64,000 nucleotides of DNA from contig NZ_CP031425.1 in assembly GCF_003367705.1 (NCBI RefSeq), positions 3,100,001 through 3,164,000 on the forward strand, in the 5' to 3' direction. Below are positions 26,643-35,469 of this stretch, piece after piece; positions within the stretch are counted from its first letter, which is position 1; each line of letters starts with the position of its first letter. The notes beneath the pieces are model-generated. The model ran no database searches. It had not been told where the DNA came from and saw only the letters and a list, made by a program, of their open reading frames with translations. The stretch comes from Microbacterium foliorum. GTDB taxonomy: Bacteria; Actinomycetota; Actinomycetes; Actinomycetales; Microbacteriaceae. The translations under genes were made by a program, and so were the position numbers.

Positions 26643-27599
26643 TCAGATCGCGGCGATCCGCCAGGATGCGGAGTGCTGGTCGCCGGGCTCGAGCACGACC
26701 AGGTCGGTTCCGGAGTTGAACGCGTCGGGCGGACAGGTCATCGGCTCGACCGCGAGGCCGATGCGGTGGATCGCGTCGATCCCGGGGTTGTCGGCCGTGT
26801 GCACCTGCACCCACGGGCACCGCTCGTCGAACGTCATCGCGACGCCGGTCCCGGCATCCGTCACCACGCGCACCTCGGCCACACCGCCCTCGCGGGCGAG
26901 GCCCGTGAACGCGTGGTCGATGAAGACGTCGGCGATCGGGCGCGCGGTGCGGAAGTCCCAGTGCGGATGCGCGGTCACGCCCTCGACCGCGACAGGACTC
27001 AACCGGTCGGGGGTCACCGTGAGCACGTCGGATGCCGGCAGCGTCAGCGTCCAGTCGTCGACCCGGCCGGAGCCTGCGACGAGGTACGGATGCGGTCCGG
27101 TGCCCCACGGCGCGGCATCCGCCCCGAGGTTGTGCGCGGTCACGGTCTGATGCAGCCCCTCGGCATCGAGACGGTACTCGGTCTCGACCTCGACACGGAA
27201 CGGGTACCCGGTCTGCGGCTCGATGACGGCGGCGAGCACGACGCGGTCGTCGAGCACGAGACGGTCCTCGAACTCGGTCCACGCCAGGAGCCCGTGCAGT
27301 GCCTGCCCCCGCGTGGGCTCGGTGAGCGCCAGCCGGTGTTCGACCCCGCCGAAGGTGTAGCGGCCGTCGACGATGCGGTTCGGCCACGGCGCGAGTGTGG
27401 TGCCGCGGTATCCGGGGCGCACCTCGTCGGCGTCGAACGGCACGACCAGGTCGCGCCCGTCGATCGTGAGCACGCGCAGCGAGGCGCCGACGCTCGCGAT
27501 GACCGCCTCGTATCCGTGACTCGCGATGCGCAGCTGTCGGCCGGAGCGCAGACGTGCGGCGGTCACGACATCGACGGCCGGTGCGGCGCCCTGCGTCAT
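26643..27599 (-). CDS. Aldose 1-epimerase (mutarotase) family protein
   Basis: A 318-residue galactose-mutarotase-like protein. GTTLAPWPNRI, ALHGLLAW, WGTGPHPYL (catalytic His) and AVEPMTCPPDAFN are family blocks, with the catalytic Glu probably in LAVEPM. It speeds interconversion of sugar anomers, here presumably of arabinose or galactose. The ATG at 27599 overlaps the araA stop (TGATG), making it the last gene of the araDBA operon. Confidence 0.9.
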   Translation of the reverse strand: MTQGAAPAVDVVTAARLRSGRQLRIASHGYEAVIASVGASLRVLTIDGRDLVVPFDADEVRPGYRGTTLAPWPNRIVDGRYTFGGVEHRLALTEPTRGQALHGLLAWTEFEDRLVLDDRVVLAAVIEPQTGYPFRVEVETEYRLDAEGLHQTVTAHNLGADAAPWGTGPHPYLVAGSGRVDDWTLTLPASDVLTVTPDRLSPVAVEGVTAHPHWDFRTARPIADVFIDHAFTGLAREGGVAEVRVVTDAGTGVAMTFDERCPWVQVHTADNPGIDAIHRIGLAVEPMTCPPDAFNSGTDLVVLEPGDQHSASWRIAAI

Positions 27600-29122
27600 C
27601 ACAGCCCCTGCGCGAGTCGGTAGTACGCCTGGTTCCAGCGCACCTGCTTCTGGAACTCGGGCAGAGTGGTGTCGTCGTCGATCACGAGCAGCTCGACCTC
27701 TGCCATCTCGGCGAAGTCCCGGAACGCCTCCAGCCCGACGGCCGTCGACATGACCGTGTGGTGCGCGGCTCCCGCGGTCAGCCAGGCGGCCGCCGAGGTG
27801 GTGAAGTCGGGCTGCGGCTTCCAGACGGCGCGACCGACGGGGAGCTTGGGCAGCGACTGACGCGGCGGCACGTTCTCGACGACGTTCGCAGTGAGGCGGA
27901 ACCGGTCGCGCATGTCGCTGAGCGCGACGACGATCGCGGGACCGGGGTCTGCCGTGAAGACCAGTCGCACCGGGTCGTCCTTGCCGCCGATGCCGAGCGG
28001 ATGGATCTCGAGAGTGGGCTTCGCGGTCGTGAGCGACGGCGAGACCTCGAGCATGTGCGCACCGAGGATCAGCTCGTCACCGGGCGTCATGTCGTAGGTG
28101 TAGTCCTCCATGAGGCTCGCCCCGCCGGGCAGCCCCGACCCCATGACGTTGGCGATCCGCACGAGGATCGCCGTCTTCCAGTCGCCCTCGGCACCGAATC
28201 CGTAGCCCTCGGCCATCAGGCGCTGCACCGCGAGGCCGGGCAGCTGCGTCAGCGCTCCGAGGTCCTCGAACGAAGTGGTGAAGGCGCCGAAGCCGCCCTC
28301 TTCGAGGAACGACCGCAGACCGATCTCGATCGCGGCGCCGTCGCGCAGCGACTGGTGGCGCTCACCACCGCGGCGCAGCTCGGGGACGACCTCGTACAGC
28401 TCCTCGTACTCGGCCACGAGGGCGTCGATCTCGGACGCGGATGCCGCGGCGACCGCATCCGCCAGATCGTTCACGCCCCACGTGTTGACCTGCACGCCGA
28501 AGCGCAGCTCGGCCTCGGTCTTGTCGCCCTCGGTCACCGCGACGAAGCGCATGTTGTCGCCGAAGCGGGCGAGCTTGAGCGAACGCGAGGCGGCGAGCCC
28601 GGCCGCCGCGCGCTGCCACGTGGCGATCTCCTGACGCACCCGGGGGTCGCTCGCGTGGCCTACCACGGTCTTGCGCGGCACGCCGAGACGGGTCTGGATG
28701 TAGCCGAACTCGCGGTCGCCGTGCGCGGCCTGGTTCAGGTTCATGAAGTCGAAGTCGATGTCGGCCCAGGGCAGCTCCACGTTCGCCTGCGTGTGCAGGT
28801 GGGCGAGCGGCTTCTGCAGCGCGTCGAGACCGGCGATCCACATCTTCGCGGGGCTGAACGTGTGCATCCAGGCGATCAGGCCGACCACCTTCTCATCGGC
28901 GTTGGCCTCGAGGGCGGTGCGCTTGATGGCGGCGGAATCGGTGAGCACCGGCTTCCACACGATCTTCACCGGAACCTCCCCCGCCTCGTCGAGGAGGCGG
29001 GCGATCTGCTGAGACTGCTCGGCGACCTGCGCGAGCGTCTCGGGACCGTAGAGGTGCTGGCTGCCGGTGAGGAACCAGACCTCGTAGCCGTCGAGCGAGG
29101 TGGTGAGCGGGGTGCGGGGCAT
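27599..29122 (-). CDS. araA: L-arabinose isomerase
   Basis: A 507-residue AraA of full length. [18 protein letters not shown] at the N-terminus, [21 protein letters not shown] block ([15 protein letters not shown]), [20 protein letters not shown] and the metal-site region [24 protein letters not shown] identify it. It converts L-arabinose to L-ribulose using a divalent metal. AAGGAT precedes the ATG. It follows araB by 29 bases. Confidence 0.96.
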   Translation of the reverse strand: MPRTPLTTSLDGYEVWFLTGSQHLYGPETLAQVAEQSQQIARLLDEAGEVPVKIVWKPVLTDSAAIKRTALEANADEKVVGLIAWMHTFSPAKMWIAGLDALQKPLAHLHTQANVELPWADIDFDFMNLNQAAHGDREFGYIQTRLGVPRKTVVGHASDPRVRQEIATWQRAAAGLAASRSLKLARFGDNMRFVAVTEGDKTEAELRFGVQVNTWGVNDLADAVAAASASEIDALVAEYEELYEVVPELRRGGERHQSLRDGAAIEIGLRSFLEEGGFGAFTTSFEDLGALTQLPGLAVQRLMAEGYGFGAEGDWKTAILVRIANVMGSGLPGGASLMEDYTYDMTPGDELILGAHMLEVSPSLTTAKPTLEIHPLGIGGKDDPVRLVFTADPGPAIVVALSDMRDRFRLTANVVENVPPRQSLPKLPVGRAVWKPQPDFTTSAAAWLTAGAAHHTVMSTAVGLEAFRDFAEMAEVELLVIDDDTTLPEFQKQVRWNQAYYRLAQGL

Positions 29123-29151
29123 GGCGGATCCTTCGGTCTGGCGGGAGGAGT

Positions 29152-30831
29152 TCAGAGAGCGGTGGTGGCGGCGGCTTCGATGGCGAGCCCTGCGCGGTAG
29201 CGGTCGAGGTAGGCGGTGAAGCCGGCGACGTCGGCAGGATCCGGCTCGGCGACCGCGAGGGATGCCGCGGCGAAGACCTCGCCGTCGAGGTACTCCCCCA
29301 GAGTGCGCGTATCGGCATGAGCGAGGTACGAGGCGAGCACCGCGATGCCCCAGGCCCCGCCCTCCGCCGCCAGCTCGCCCACCGAGACCGGGGCGTCCAG
29401 CGCACCGGCGAGGAATCGCTGCGCGACCCCCGCGGTCCGGAACATCCCGCCGTGCGCGAACATGCGGTCGAGCCGCACACCCTCGGCGGTGAGCACCTGC
29501 ATCCCGAGCGCGAGCGTGCCGAAGACGCCGTACAGCTGCGCACGCATGAAGTTCGCGAGCGTGAAGGCGCTGTCGGGGGTGCGCACGAAGAGCGGACGCC
29601 CCTCGGTGAGGCCGGCGATCGGCTCGCCCGCGAGATGGTTGTAGGCGAGCAGGCCACCGGCATCCGCCTCGCCCTCGAGCGCCTCACGGAAGAGCGCGTC
29701 GAACACCGCATCGGCATCGAGCGGCTGCCCGGCCGCGGCGGAGAAGCGCGTGAAGAGACCGGCCCACGCGGCCAGCTCGCTCGCGCCGTTGTTGCAGTGC
29801 ACCATCGCGACCGCGTCGCCGGCCGGCGTCGTGACCAGGTCGAGCTCGTGGTGCACCTGCGCCAGCGGACCCTCGAGGACGACCATCGCGAAGATGCTCG
29901 TGCCCGCCGAGACGTTGCCCGTGCGGGGCGACACCGAGTTCGTCGCGACCATCCCGGTGCCCGCGTCCCCCTCGGGCGGGCACAGCGGGATGCCGGGGCG
30001 CAGCCCGCCGGTCGGGTCGAGCAGGGCGGCGCCGTCGGCGGTGAGCGTTCCGGCATCGGCCCCGGCGGGGAGGACGTGCGGGAGAAGGTCTCCGGCGCTC
30101 GCCGGCAGGCGGTCGGCCGCGAGCGCGTCGTAGGCCTGCAGCATCCGCTCGTCGTAGTCGCCGGTCGCCGAATCGATCGGGAACATGCCGGATGCGTCGC
30201 CGACACCGAGCACGCGACGGCCGGTGAGGGCGGTGTGGACGTATCCGGCGAGCGTCGTCACGAAGTCCAGCCTCGGCACGTGCTCCTCGCCGTCGACGAC
30301 GGCCTGATGCAGATGGGCGATCGACCAGCGCAGCGGGATGTTCACCCCGAGCAGGTCGGTCAGCTCGGCCGCGGCGACGCCCGTGTTGGTGTTGCGCCAG
30401 GTGCGGAACGGCACGAGCAGCTCGCTCTGCGCGTCGAACGCGAGGTATCCGTGCATCATCGCCGAGATCCCGATCGCGCCGAACGACTCGGGGCGCACGC
30501 CGTGCACCCGTTCCGCGTCGGCGACGAGCTCGGCGTACGCGGCCTGCAGGCCCGCCCAGACCTCGTCGAGATCGTAGGTCCAGAGGCCGCCGTCGAGGCG
30601 GTTCTCCCACGCGAACGACCCGGTGGCGAGCACCTCGGTCGCATCCGATCCGATCAGGCACGCCTTGATGCGGGTCGAGCCGAGCTCGATGCCCAGGCTC
30701 GTGCGGGCGGCGACGATGTCGTCGCGGGCGGTGGTGCTGCCGGTCGTGGTGCTGCCGGTCGTGGTGCTGCCGGTCGTGGCGCTGCCGGTCGTGGCGCTGC
30801 CGGTCGTGGCGCTGTGGGTCGTGTCGCTCAT
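29152..30831 (-). CDS. araB: Ribulokinase (FGGY kinase)
   Basis: A 559-residue FGGY-family kinase expected to phosphorylate L-ribulose. The ATPase core starts with [18 protein letters not shown]; later blocks are [28 protein letters not shown] and [15 protein letters not shown]. The first 38 residues are an unusual Thr/Gly/Ser stretch made by about six 15-bp repeats, absent from typical kinases. The start overlaps the araD stop by ATGA. Substrate assignment rests on the araD and araA neighbours. Confidence 0.9.
   Translation of the reverse strand: MSDTTHSATTGSATTGSATTGSTTTGSTTTGSTTARDDIVAARTSLGIELGSTRIKACLIGSDATEVLATGSFAWENRLDGGLWTYDLDEVWAGLQAAYAELVADAERVHGVRPESFGAIGISAMMHGYLAFDAQSELLVPFRTWRNTNTGVAAAELTDLLGVNIPLRWSIAHLHQAVVDGEEHVPRLDFVTTLAGYVHTALTGRRVLGVGDASGMFPIDSATGDYDERMLQAYDALAADRLPASAGDLLPHVLPAGADAGTLTADGAALLDPTGGLRPGIPLCPPEGDAGTGMVATNSVSPRTGNVSAGTSIFAMVVLEGPLAQVHHELDLVTTPAGDAVAMVHCNNGASELAAWAGLFTRFSAAAGQPLDADAVFDALFREALEGEADAGGLLAYNHLAGEPIAGLTEGRPLFVRTPDSAFTLANFMRAQLYGVFGTLALGMQVLTAEGVRLDRMFAHGGMFRTAGVAQRFLAGALDAPVSVGELAAEGGAWGIAVLASYLAHADTRTLGEYLDGEVFAAASLAVAEPDPADVAGFTAYLDRYRAGLAIEAAATTAL
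30733..30823. repeat. 15-bp tandem repeat in the araB 5' end
   Basis: About six copies of GGTCGTGGTGCTGCC (plus-strand reading) encode the TTGST/ATTGS pentapeptides near the AraB N-terminus. The period keeps the frame, so copy number can vary without loss of the enzyme. Confidence 0.8.
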
Positions 30832-31547
30832 CGTCGGGCGTCCGAGTTCTGTCCGTAGACGTTCTGGTAGCGGGCGAAGAGGCTGTCGATGGCCTCCTGC
30901 GGGATGGGGATCAGCGGGCCGGCCTCGCGGGCGTGGTGCACGGTGCGGGCGACGTCCTCGACCATGACGGCGGCCTTCACGGCATCCTTCGCATCGGCGC
31001 CGATGGTGAACGGCCCGTGGTTCTGCATCAGGACCGCGCGGCTGCGGTGCCCGGAGAGTGTCTGCACGATGCCCCGGCCGATCGAGTCGTCGCCGATGAT
31101 CGCGAACGGCCCGACCGGGATGGGTCCGCCGAACTCGTCGGCCATCGCCGTGATGACGCAGGGGATCTCTTCGCCGCGGGCCGCCCAGGCGACCGCGAAG
31201 GTCGAGTGCGTGTGCACGACGCCGCCGACGTCGGGCATGTGGCGATAGACGTAGGCGTGGGCCGCGGTGTCGCTGGAGGGCGAGCGGTCACTGCCCGGCG
31301 TTCCGGGGATCACGGCGCCGTCGAGGTCGCAGAGGATCATGTTCTCGGGCGCGAGGTCGTCGTAGCTGACTCCCGAGGGCTTGATCACGAACAGGTCGGC
31401 GCCGGGGACGCGTCCCGAGACGTTTCCGCCGGTCCAGACCACGAGCCCGTAGCGCACGAGTTCGCCGTGCAGGCGGGCGACGTCGTCACGGACGGTCTGG
31501 ATCGATGCGGCGATCTCGGGGGAGAAGGCGGGGGCTTCGTTGCTCAC
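30828..31547 (-). CDS. araD: L-ribulose-5-phosphate 4-epimerase
   Basis: A 239-residue class-II aldolase/epimerase. GGNVSGR and KPSGVSYDDL bind phosphate, HTHSTFAVAWA gives two zinc histidines, and LMQNHGPFTIG the third. It turns L-ribulose 5-phosphate into D-xylulose 5-phosphate for the pentose phosphate pathway. GTG at 31547 is preferred: GAGG lies just upstream, and the longer frame would overlap the operator. First gene of the araD-araB-araA-epimerase operon. Confidence 0.93.
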   Translation of the reverse strand: MSNEAPAFSPEIAASIQTVRDDVARLHGELVRYGLVVWTGGNVSGRVPGADLFVIKPSGVSYDDLAPENMILCDLDGAVIPGTPGSDRSPSSDTAAHAYVYRHMPDVGGVVHTHSTFAVAWAARGEEIPCVITAMADEFGGPIPVGPFAIIGDDSIGRGIVQTLSGHRSRAVLMQNHGPFTIGADAKDAVKAAVMVEDVARTVHHAREAGPLIPIPQEAIDSLFARYQNVYGQNSDARR

Positions 31548-31572
31548 GGGTACCTCGGGTCGTCGGTGGTCA

Positions 31573-31588
31573 CTGTGACCGGTCACAG
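31573..31588. promoter_or_regulatory. Operator of the arabinose operon
   Basis: CTGTGACCGGTCACAG is a perfect 16-bp palindrome with the central CG typical of LacI-family sites, 25 bases before the araD start. A nearby half-like GTGTGTCACG follows. The LacI gene at 32292-33305 is the obvious candidate binder. Confidence 0.75.
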
Positions 31589-31640
31589 AAGTGTGTCACG
31601 GGGTGCGGCGGCGGTCAAGACGCGCGCTGTCGGCGGTCGA

Positions 31641-31746
31641 CCGTTCACGATTCAGCAAGAGAACACCCACGGCTCGACCGGCCGCCGGGATGCCGCGGAA
31701 TTCGGCGGCCCGGCGGCCCGGCGGACGCATCCATGCTGAGTTGTGA
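31641..31746. repeat. GTTCACGATTCAGCA repeat family, locus 3 (MITE-like)
   Basis: A 106-bp element with GTTCACGATTCAGCA at the left end and TGCTGAGTTGTGAAC (12 of 15 matching) inverted at the right end. The left end is identical to that at 16848. Confidence 0.75.
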
Positions 31747-31794
31747 ACGCGGACCAGAGCGCACGACCGGGCGGGGAACGGTCAGCGCGGAGCG

Positions 31795-32000
31795 GCGTGC
31801 GGGGTCAGTTTTGCACCTCGCACCCAGGCGGGGTCAGTTTCGCACCGGATACCCAGGCGGGGTCAGTTCAGCACCGCGCACCCAGGCGGGGTCAGTTCCG
31901 CACCGCGCACCCAGGCGGGGTCAGTTTCGCATCGGATACGGCCGATCAACGTGCGCAATCGACCCCGCCTGCGATTCACGTGCGAAATCGGCCCCGCACC
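31795..32000. repeat. Inverted 29-bp repeat array, locus 3
   Basis: Five forward cores (GGGGTCA at 31801, 31830, 31859, 31888, 31917) step by exactly 29 bases. Two inverted cores (GACCCCGC at 31961, GGCCCCGC at 31990) follow, again 29 apart. The innermost pair spans 50 bases (31917-31966). Between cores, only positions around TTxxGCACC vary. Confidence 0.9.
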
Positions 32001-32290
32001 GCGACGGCAGCGCGACGGCACGGCACGGGTCAGCACGCGACGGGTCGGCGCGGCCCGGGTCAGCACGGCACGCGACGGCACGGCACGCGACGGCACGGCA
32101 CAGCACGGCAGGGCAGCACGGCATCGGCCCCGCACCGCGACGGCAGGGACCGCACGGCACGGGTCAGCACACGACGGCACGGGTCGGCACGCGACAGCAC
32201 GGCAGGGACGGCACGGCACGGCAGGGGCCGCACGGCGGCGCGACGGCACGGCACGGCAGGGGCGCAGCACGGCGCGACGGCACGGCGCGG
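32000..32290. repeat. Degenerate GGCACGGCAC-rich repeat tract
   Basis: About 290 bases made almost wholly of shuffled GCGACGGCACGGCAC and GGGTCAGCAC words. No gene is present. It directly follows the 29-bp array and runs up to the stop of the LacI gene at 32292; it looks like a slippage-prone derivative. Confidence 0.7.
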
Positions 32291-32291
32291 G

Positions 32292-33305
32292 TCAGCGCGG
32301 CGGGGCGACCGAATCGCGGGTCACCAGCACGGGCGCCACGGGAGGGAGATCGGATGCCGGAGCCTCCGCGCTGCCCGCCAGCACCGCCGCCACCGCACGA
32401 CGCGCCAACTCGGCGAAGTCCTGCCGCACGGTCGTGAGCTTGGGCCAGTAGTACGCGGCGTCCGGGGTGTCGTCGAATCCCACCACGCTGATGTCGCCCG
32501 GCACGGTGAGCCCGGCTTCGTGCAGACCGCCGAGCAGCCCGAGCGCCATCTGGTCGTTCGCCACGAACACGGCCGTCACACCGGATCCGCGCACGGCCTC
32601 GACCGCCGCATAGCCCGATCCCGCGGTCCAGTCGCCCTCGAGCACGGGCCCGGCGGCGAGCCCTCTCGCGGCGAGCTCGGCGGCGAACCCCTCGGCGCGG
32701 GACTCGGCCTCGAGCCAGTCGGCGGGTCCGGCGAGGTGCGCGATGCTCGTGTGCCCCGCGTCGGCGAGCGCCGCGACCGCGAGCCGGGCTCCCGCCGCCT
32801 GGTCGACCGACAGGCCACGAGCCCCCCGGTCGGCCGCGTGCAGGGTGACGACCGGAACGCCGATGCGCACCGCGTCGAGCGCGTCGAGGGTGTGGGCGTG
32901 CGGGGCGACGACGACGATGCCCTCGACCCCCTGCATCACGAGGTGGTCGACGGCGGCGACCACGGCATCCGCATCCCCCGCGTCCGCGAAGGCCGCGCTC
33001 AGCCAGTACCCGGCCTCACGGGCCGAGGCCTCGAGCGCGGCGATGCTGCGCGAGGGACCGTAGTGCAGGGCGTCGGTCGCCAGCACCCCGAGAGTGCGGG
33101 AGCGCCGCGTCCCCAGCGCCCTGGCCGCGTTGTTCATGCGGTACCCGAGCTCGGCCATCGCGGCGAGCACCCGCTCCCTGGTCTCGGCCGCGACCTCCGG
33201 ATGGTCGTTGAGCACCCGGGAGACCGTCTGCCGCGACACTCCGGCGCGAGCGGCGACGTCACGCACCCCGACGGTGCGCGGGGGCTCGCTGCTGGTGTCA
33301 CTCAC
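32292..33305 (-). CDS. LacI-family regulator, candidate arabinose repressor
   Basis: A 337-residue LacI protein. The DNA-binding head reads VGVRDVAARAGVSRQTVSRV, followed by the hinge and a periplasmic-binding-like effector domain (TLGVLATDALHYGPSRSI, ISVVGFDDTPDAAYYWPKLT). GTG 33305 is preferred over a longer frame: TACACT, a good -10, lies a few bases upstream, suggesting a leaderless message. It sits next to the ara operon with its TGTGACCGGTCACA palindrome, so it probably acts as AraR; effector unproven. Confidence 0.88.
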   Translation of the reverse strand: MSDTSSEPPRTVGVRDVAARAGVSRQTVSRVLNDHPEVAAETRERVLAAMAELGYRMNNAARALGTRRSRTLGVLATDALHYGPSRSIAALEASAREAGYWLSAAFADAGDADAVVAAVDHLVMQGVEGIVVVAPHAHTLDALDAVRIGVPVVTLHAADRGARGLSVDQAAGARLAVAALADAGHTSIAHLAGPADWLEAESRAEGFAAELAARGLAAGPVLEGDWTAGSGYAAVEAVRGSGVTAVFVANDQMALGLLGGLHEAGLTVPGDISVVGFDDTPDAAYYWPKLTTVRQDFAELARRAVAAVLAGSAEAPASDLPPVAPVLVTRDSVAPPR

Positions 33306-33362
33306 GCCGACGAGTGTATGCCGCACGGCCCCGACTCCCCGTCTTCGTGCCACTCTGGTGAC

Positions 33363-34208
33363 ATGCGCATCGCACTCACCGGATCATCGGGCAAGCTCGG
33401 CAGCGTCGTCGCGCGGGAGCTCCGCGCCCACGGGTACGAGGTCATCGGCATGGATGTCGCGGGCACCCGCGGTCCCGACTTCGTGCAGGTCGATCTCACG
33501 GACTACGGCCAGGTCGTCGATGCCCTCGGCGCCGTCGGCGACCGCCATGACGGCATCGACGCCGTGGTGCATCTCGGCGCGATCCCCGCGCCGGGCATCC
33601 GCAGCGACGTCGCGACCTTCCACAACAACATGCCGGCGACGTTCAACGTGTTCTGGGCGGCGGTGCGCCTCGGCATCCGGCGCGTCGTCTACGCGTCGAG
33701 CGAGACGGTCCTCGGCCTGCCGTTCGATGTGCCGCCGCCCTACGTTCCCGTCGACGAGGACTACCCCGCCCGCCCCGAATCGGTCTACTCGCTCGTCAAG
33801 ACGCTCGAGGAGCGCATGGCGACCGAGCTCGTGCGCTGGCATCCCGACCTGTCGATCACGGCGCTGCGCTTCTCGAACGTGATGAACCCCGCGGACTACG
33901 CGGAGTTCCCGGACTTCGACGCCGATGCCCTTCGTCGCAAGTGGAATCTCTGGGGCTACATCGACGCCCGCGACGGGGCGCAGGCCGTCGAGCGCGCCCT
34001 CGAGGTCGCAGCTCCCGGCTTCGACACCTTCATCATCGCCGCGGCCGACACGGTGATGTCGCGGCCGAACGACGAGCTGCTCGCCGAGGTCTTTCCCGAC
34101 GTGCCGCGCGCCCGCGAGTTCGGTCCGAACGAGACGCTGCTCTCGATCGACAAGGCGCGACGCGTGCTCGGCTTCGATCCGCAGCACTCCTGGCGCGACG
34201 AGGTCTGA
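33363..34208 (+). CDS. NAD-dependent epimerase/dehydrogenase (extended SDR)
   Basis: A 281-residue extended SDR. The cofactor motif is ALTGSSGKLGSVVAREL, the active-site tyrosine-lysine pair is in YSLVKTLEE, and ASSETVLGLPF precedes it. Overall it resembles uronate/aldose dehydrogenases and sugar epimerases. It is divergent from the LacI regulator (57 bases apart), so it may be under its control and act on a plant sugar such as arabinose or a uronic acid (inference). Confidence 0.82.
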   Translation: MRIALTGSSGKLGSVVARELRAHGYEVIGMDVAGTRGPDFVQVDLTDYGQVVDALGAVGDRHDGIDAVVHLGAIPAPGIRSDVATFHNNMPATFNVFWAAVRLGIRRVVYASSETVLGLPFDVPPPYVPVDEDYPARPESVYSLVKTLEERMATELVRWHPDLSITALRFSNVMNPADYAEFPDFDADALRRKWNLWGYIDARDGAQAVERALEVAAPGFDTFIIAAADTVMSRPNDELLAEVFPDVPRAREFGPNETLLSIDKARRVLGFDPQHSWRDEV

Positions 34209-34257
34209 TCGGACGCACCGTGCAGCGCGCACGATCGACCGGACGTGCGGGCACGCC

Positions 34258-35280
34258 TCAGCGTCGGGCGATGGTGGATCCGCGGATGACGAGCCGCACC
34301 GGCAGACGGTGCGTGCCCTCACCGATGTCGATGCCGTCGATCGCGTCGAACACCCGCAGCGCCGCCTCGCGACCCAGCTGCTGCAGGTTGGCGTCGATGC
34401 TGGTCAGCTCGGGTCGGGCGTTGGTGGCGAGCACCTGCCAGTTGTCGTAGCCGATCACCGCGAGGTCGTCGGGAACCGATCGGCCGAGATCCCGCGCCGA
34501 GTCGAGCGCCCCGCGGGCGATCTGATCCGACCCGCAGAACACCGCATCGATGTCGGGATGCCGCTGCAGCAGCATCGCCGCGGCATCGCGTCCCCAGTGC
34601 TCCGTCCACTCCGAGAACATCGGCTCGCCGACGAGCTCGAGTCCCGCGTCGCCGAGTGCAGCTCTGGCGCCGGCGAGGCGGTCCTGCGCCGCGGCATAGG
34701 TCGGGTCGCCCGAGATGTGCGCGATGCGCCGCCGTCCGCAGGCGAGCAGATGCTCGATCGCGAGACGCCCTCCCGCGTAGTTGTCGGGGGTCAGCGACAG
34801 GTCGTGCGGGTCGTCTGACGGCGCGTAGGCGTAGACGACGGGCACGGGGATCTCCTGCCCGAGCGACGGACGCGGATCGGTCTGCCGCCCCACGACGATG
34901 ATGCCGTCGACCCGGCGGCTCAGAAGTTCACGCAGGTGGTGCTGCTCGCGGATGGCGTCACCTCGGGCATCGCACAGGAAGACGTTGATGCGGCCGGCGC
35001 CGAAGGCGTCTTCGGCGCCCATGAGGATCGGCAGCATGAACCGACCCTCGAGGTCGCTGGTGAGCAGACCGACCGTTCCCGTGCGGCCGGCGAGGAGGCC
35101 ACGGGCCATCGCGTTGGGCGTGAACGAGAGTTCGTCGGCGATCGCACGGACCTTGGCCCGCGTCGCCGCCGAGACGTCACCGCGATCGTTCAGCGCCTTG
35201 GAGGCCGTCGAGATCGACACTCCTGCGCGCGCGGCGACATCGCCGAGGGTCACAGCCCGCACTCCGGTCGAATCGCTCAT
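34258..35280 (-). CDS. LacI-family regulator of the sugar ABC operon
   Basis: A 340-residue LacI protein: head VTLGDVAARAGVSISTASKA, effector domain TGTVGLLTSDLEGRFMLPILMG, DLAVIGYDNWQVLATNARPELTSID. GGGAGTGAG precedes the ATG. It is divergent from the substrate-binding protein operon at 35470, whose promoter carries a CCTTTTCGAAAGGG palindrome, so local repression of that operon is likely. Confidence 0.9.
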   Translation of the reverse strand: MSDSTGVRAVTLGDVAARAGVSISTASKALNDRGDVSAATRAKVRAIADELSFTPNAMARGLLAGRTGTVGLLTSDLEGRFMLPILMGAEDAFGAGRINVFLCDARGDAIREQHHLRELLSRRVDGIIVVGRQTDPRPSLGQEIPVPVVYAYAPSDDPHDLSLTPDNYAGGRLAIEHLLACGRRRIAHISGDPTYAAAQDRLAGARAALGDAGLELVGEPMFSEWTEHWGRDAAAMLLQRHPDIDAVFCGSDQIARGALDSARDLGRSVPDDLAVIGYDNWQVLATNARPELTSIDANLQQLGREAALRVFDAIDGIDIGEGTHRLPVRLVIRGSTIARR

Positions 35281-35317
35281 CTCACTCCCTGATGCTGAAA
35301 GGTTATCGGAACAAGGC

Positions 35318-35380
35318 TTGACGACCCCGTCGCAACCACGCTATACCTTTTCGAAAGGGTTTTCGTAAGTTTCGAAAAAT
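35318..35380 (+). promoter_or_regulatory. Promoter and operators of the sugar ABC/GH127 operon
   Basis: TTGACG (35318-35323) and TATACC (35342-35347) form a promoter with an 18-base spacer. CCTTTTCGAAAGGG (35346-35359) is a palindrome centred on TCGA overlapping the -10, and a second TTTCGAAA-like site is at about 35370-35378. Repressor binding there would block RNA polymerase. Confidence 0.72.
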
Positions 35381-35469
35381 CCGGATCCACACCATCTCCA
35401 CACCGGCGCTGCACTGCCGAAGCGCCACACCGCATCCGCTCGAGGAAGAGCCAAGAGGAGCCCCCGCCC

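Noticed and set aside
29317-30858. Plus-strand frame over araB
   Set aside because: Antisense shadow ending in the complement of the 15-bp repeat; the kinase reading is clear.
31863-32451. Several Arg/Pro/Ala-rich frames in the repeat tract
   Set aside because: They only translate the GGCAC-type repeats and have no start signals or recognisable content.
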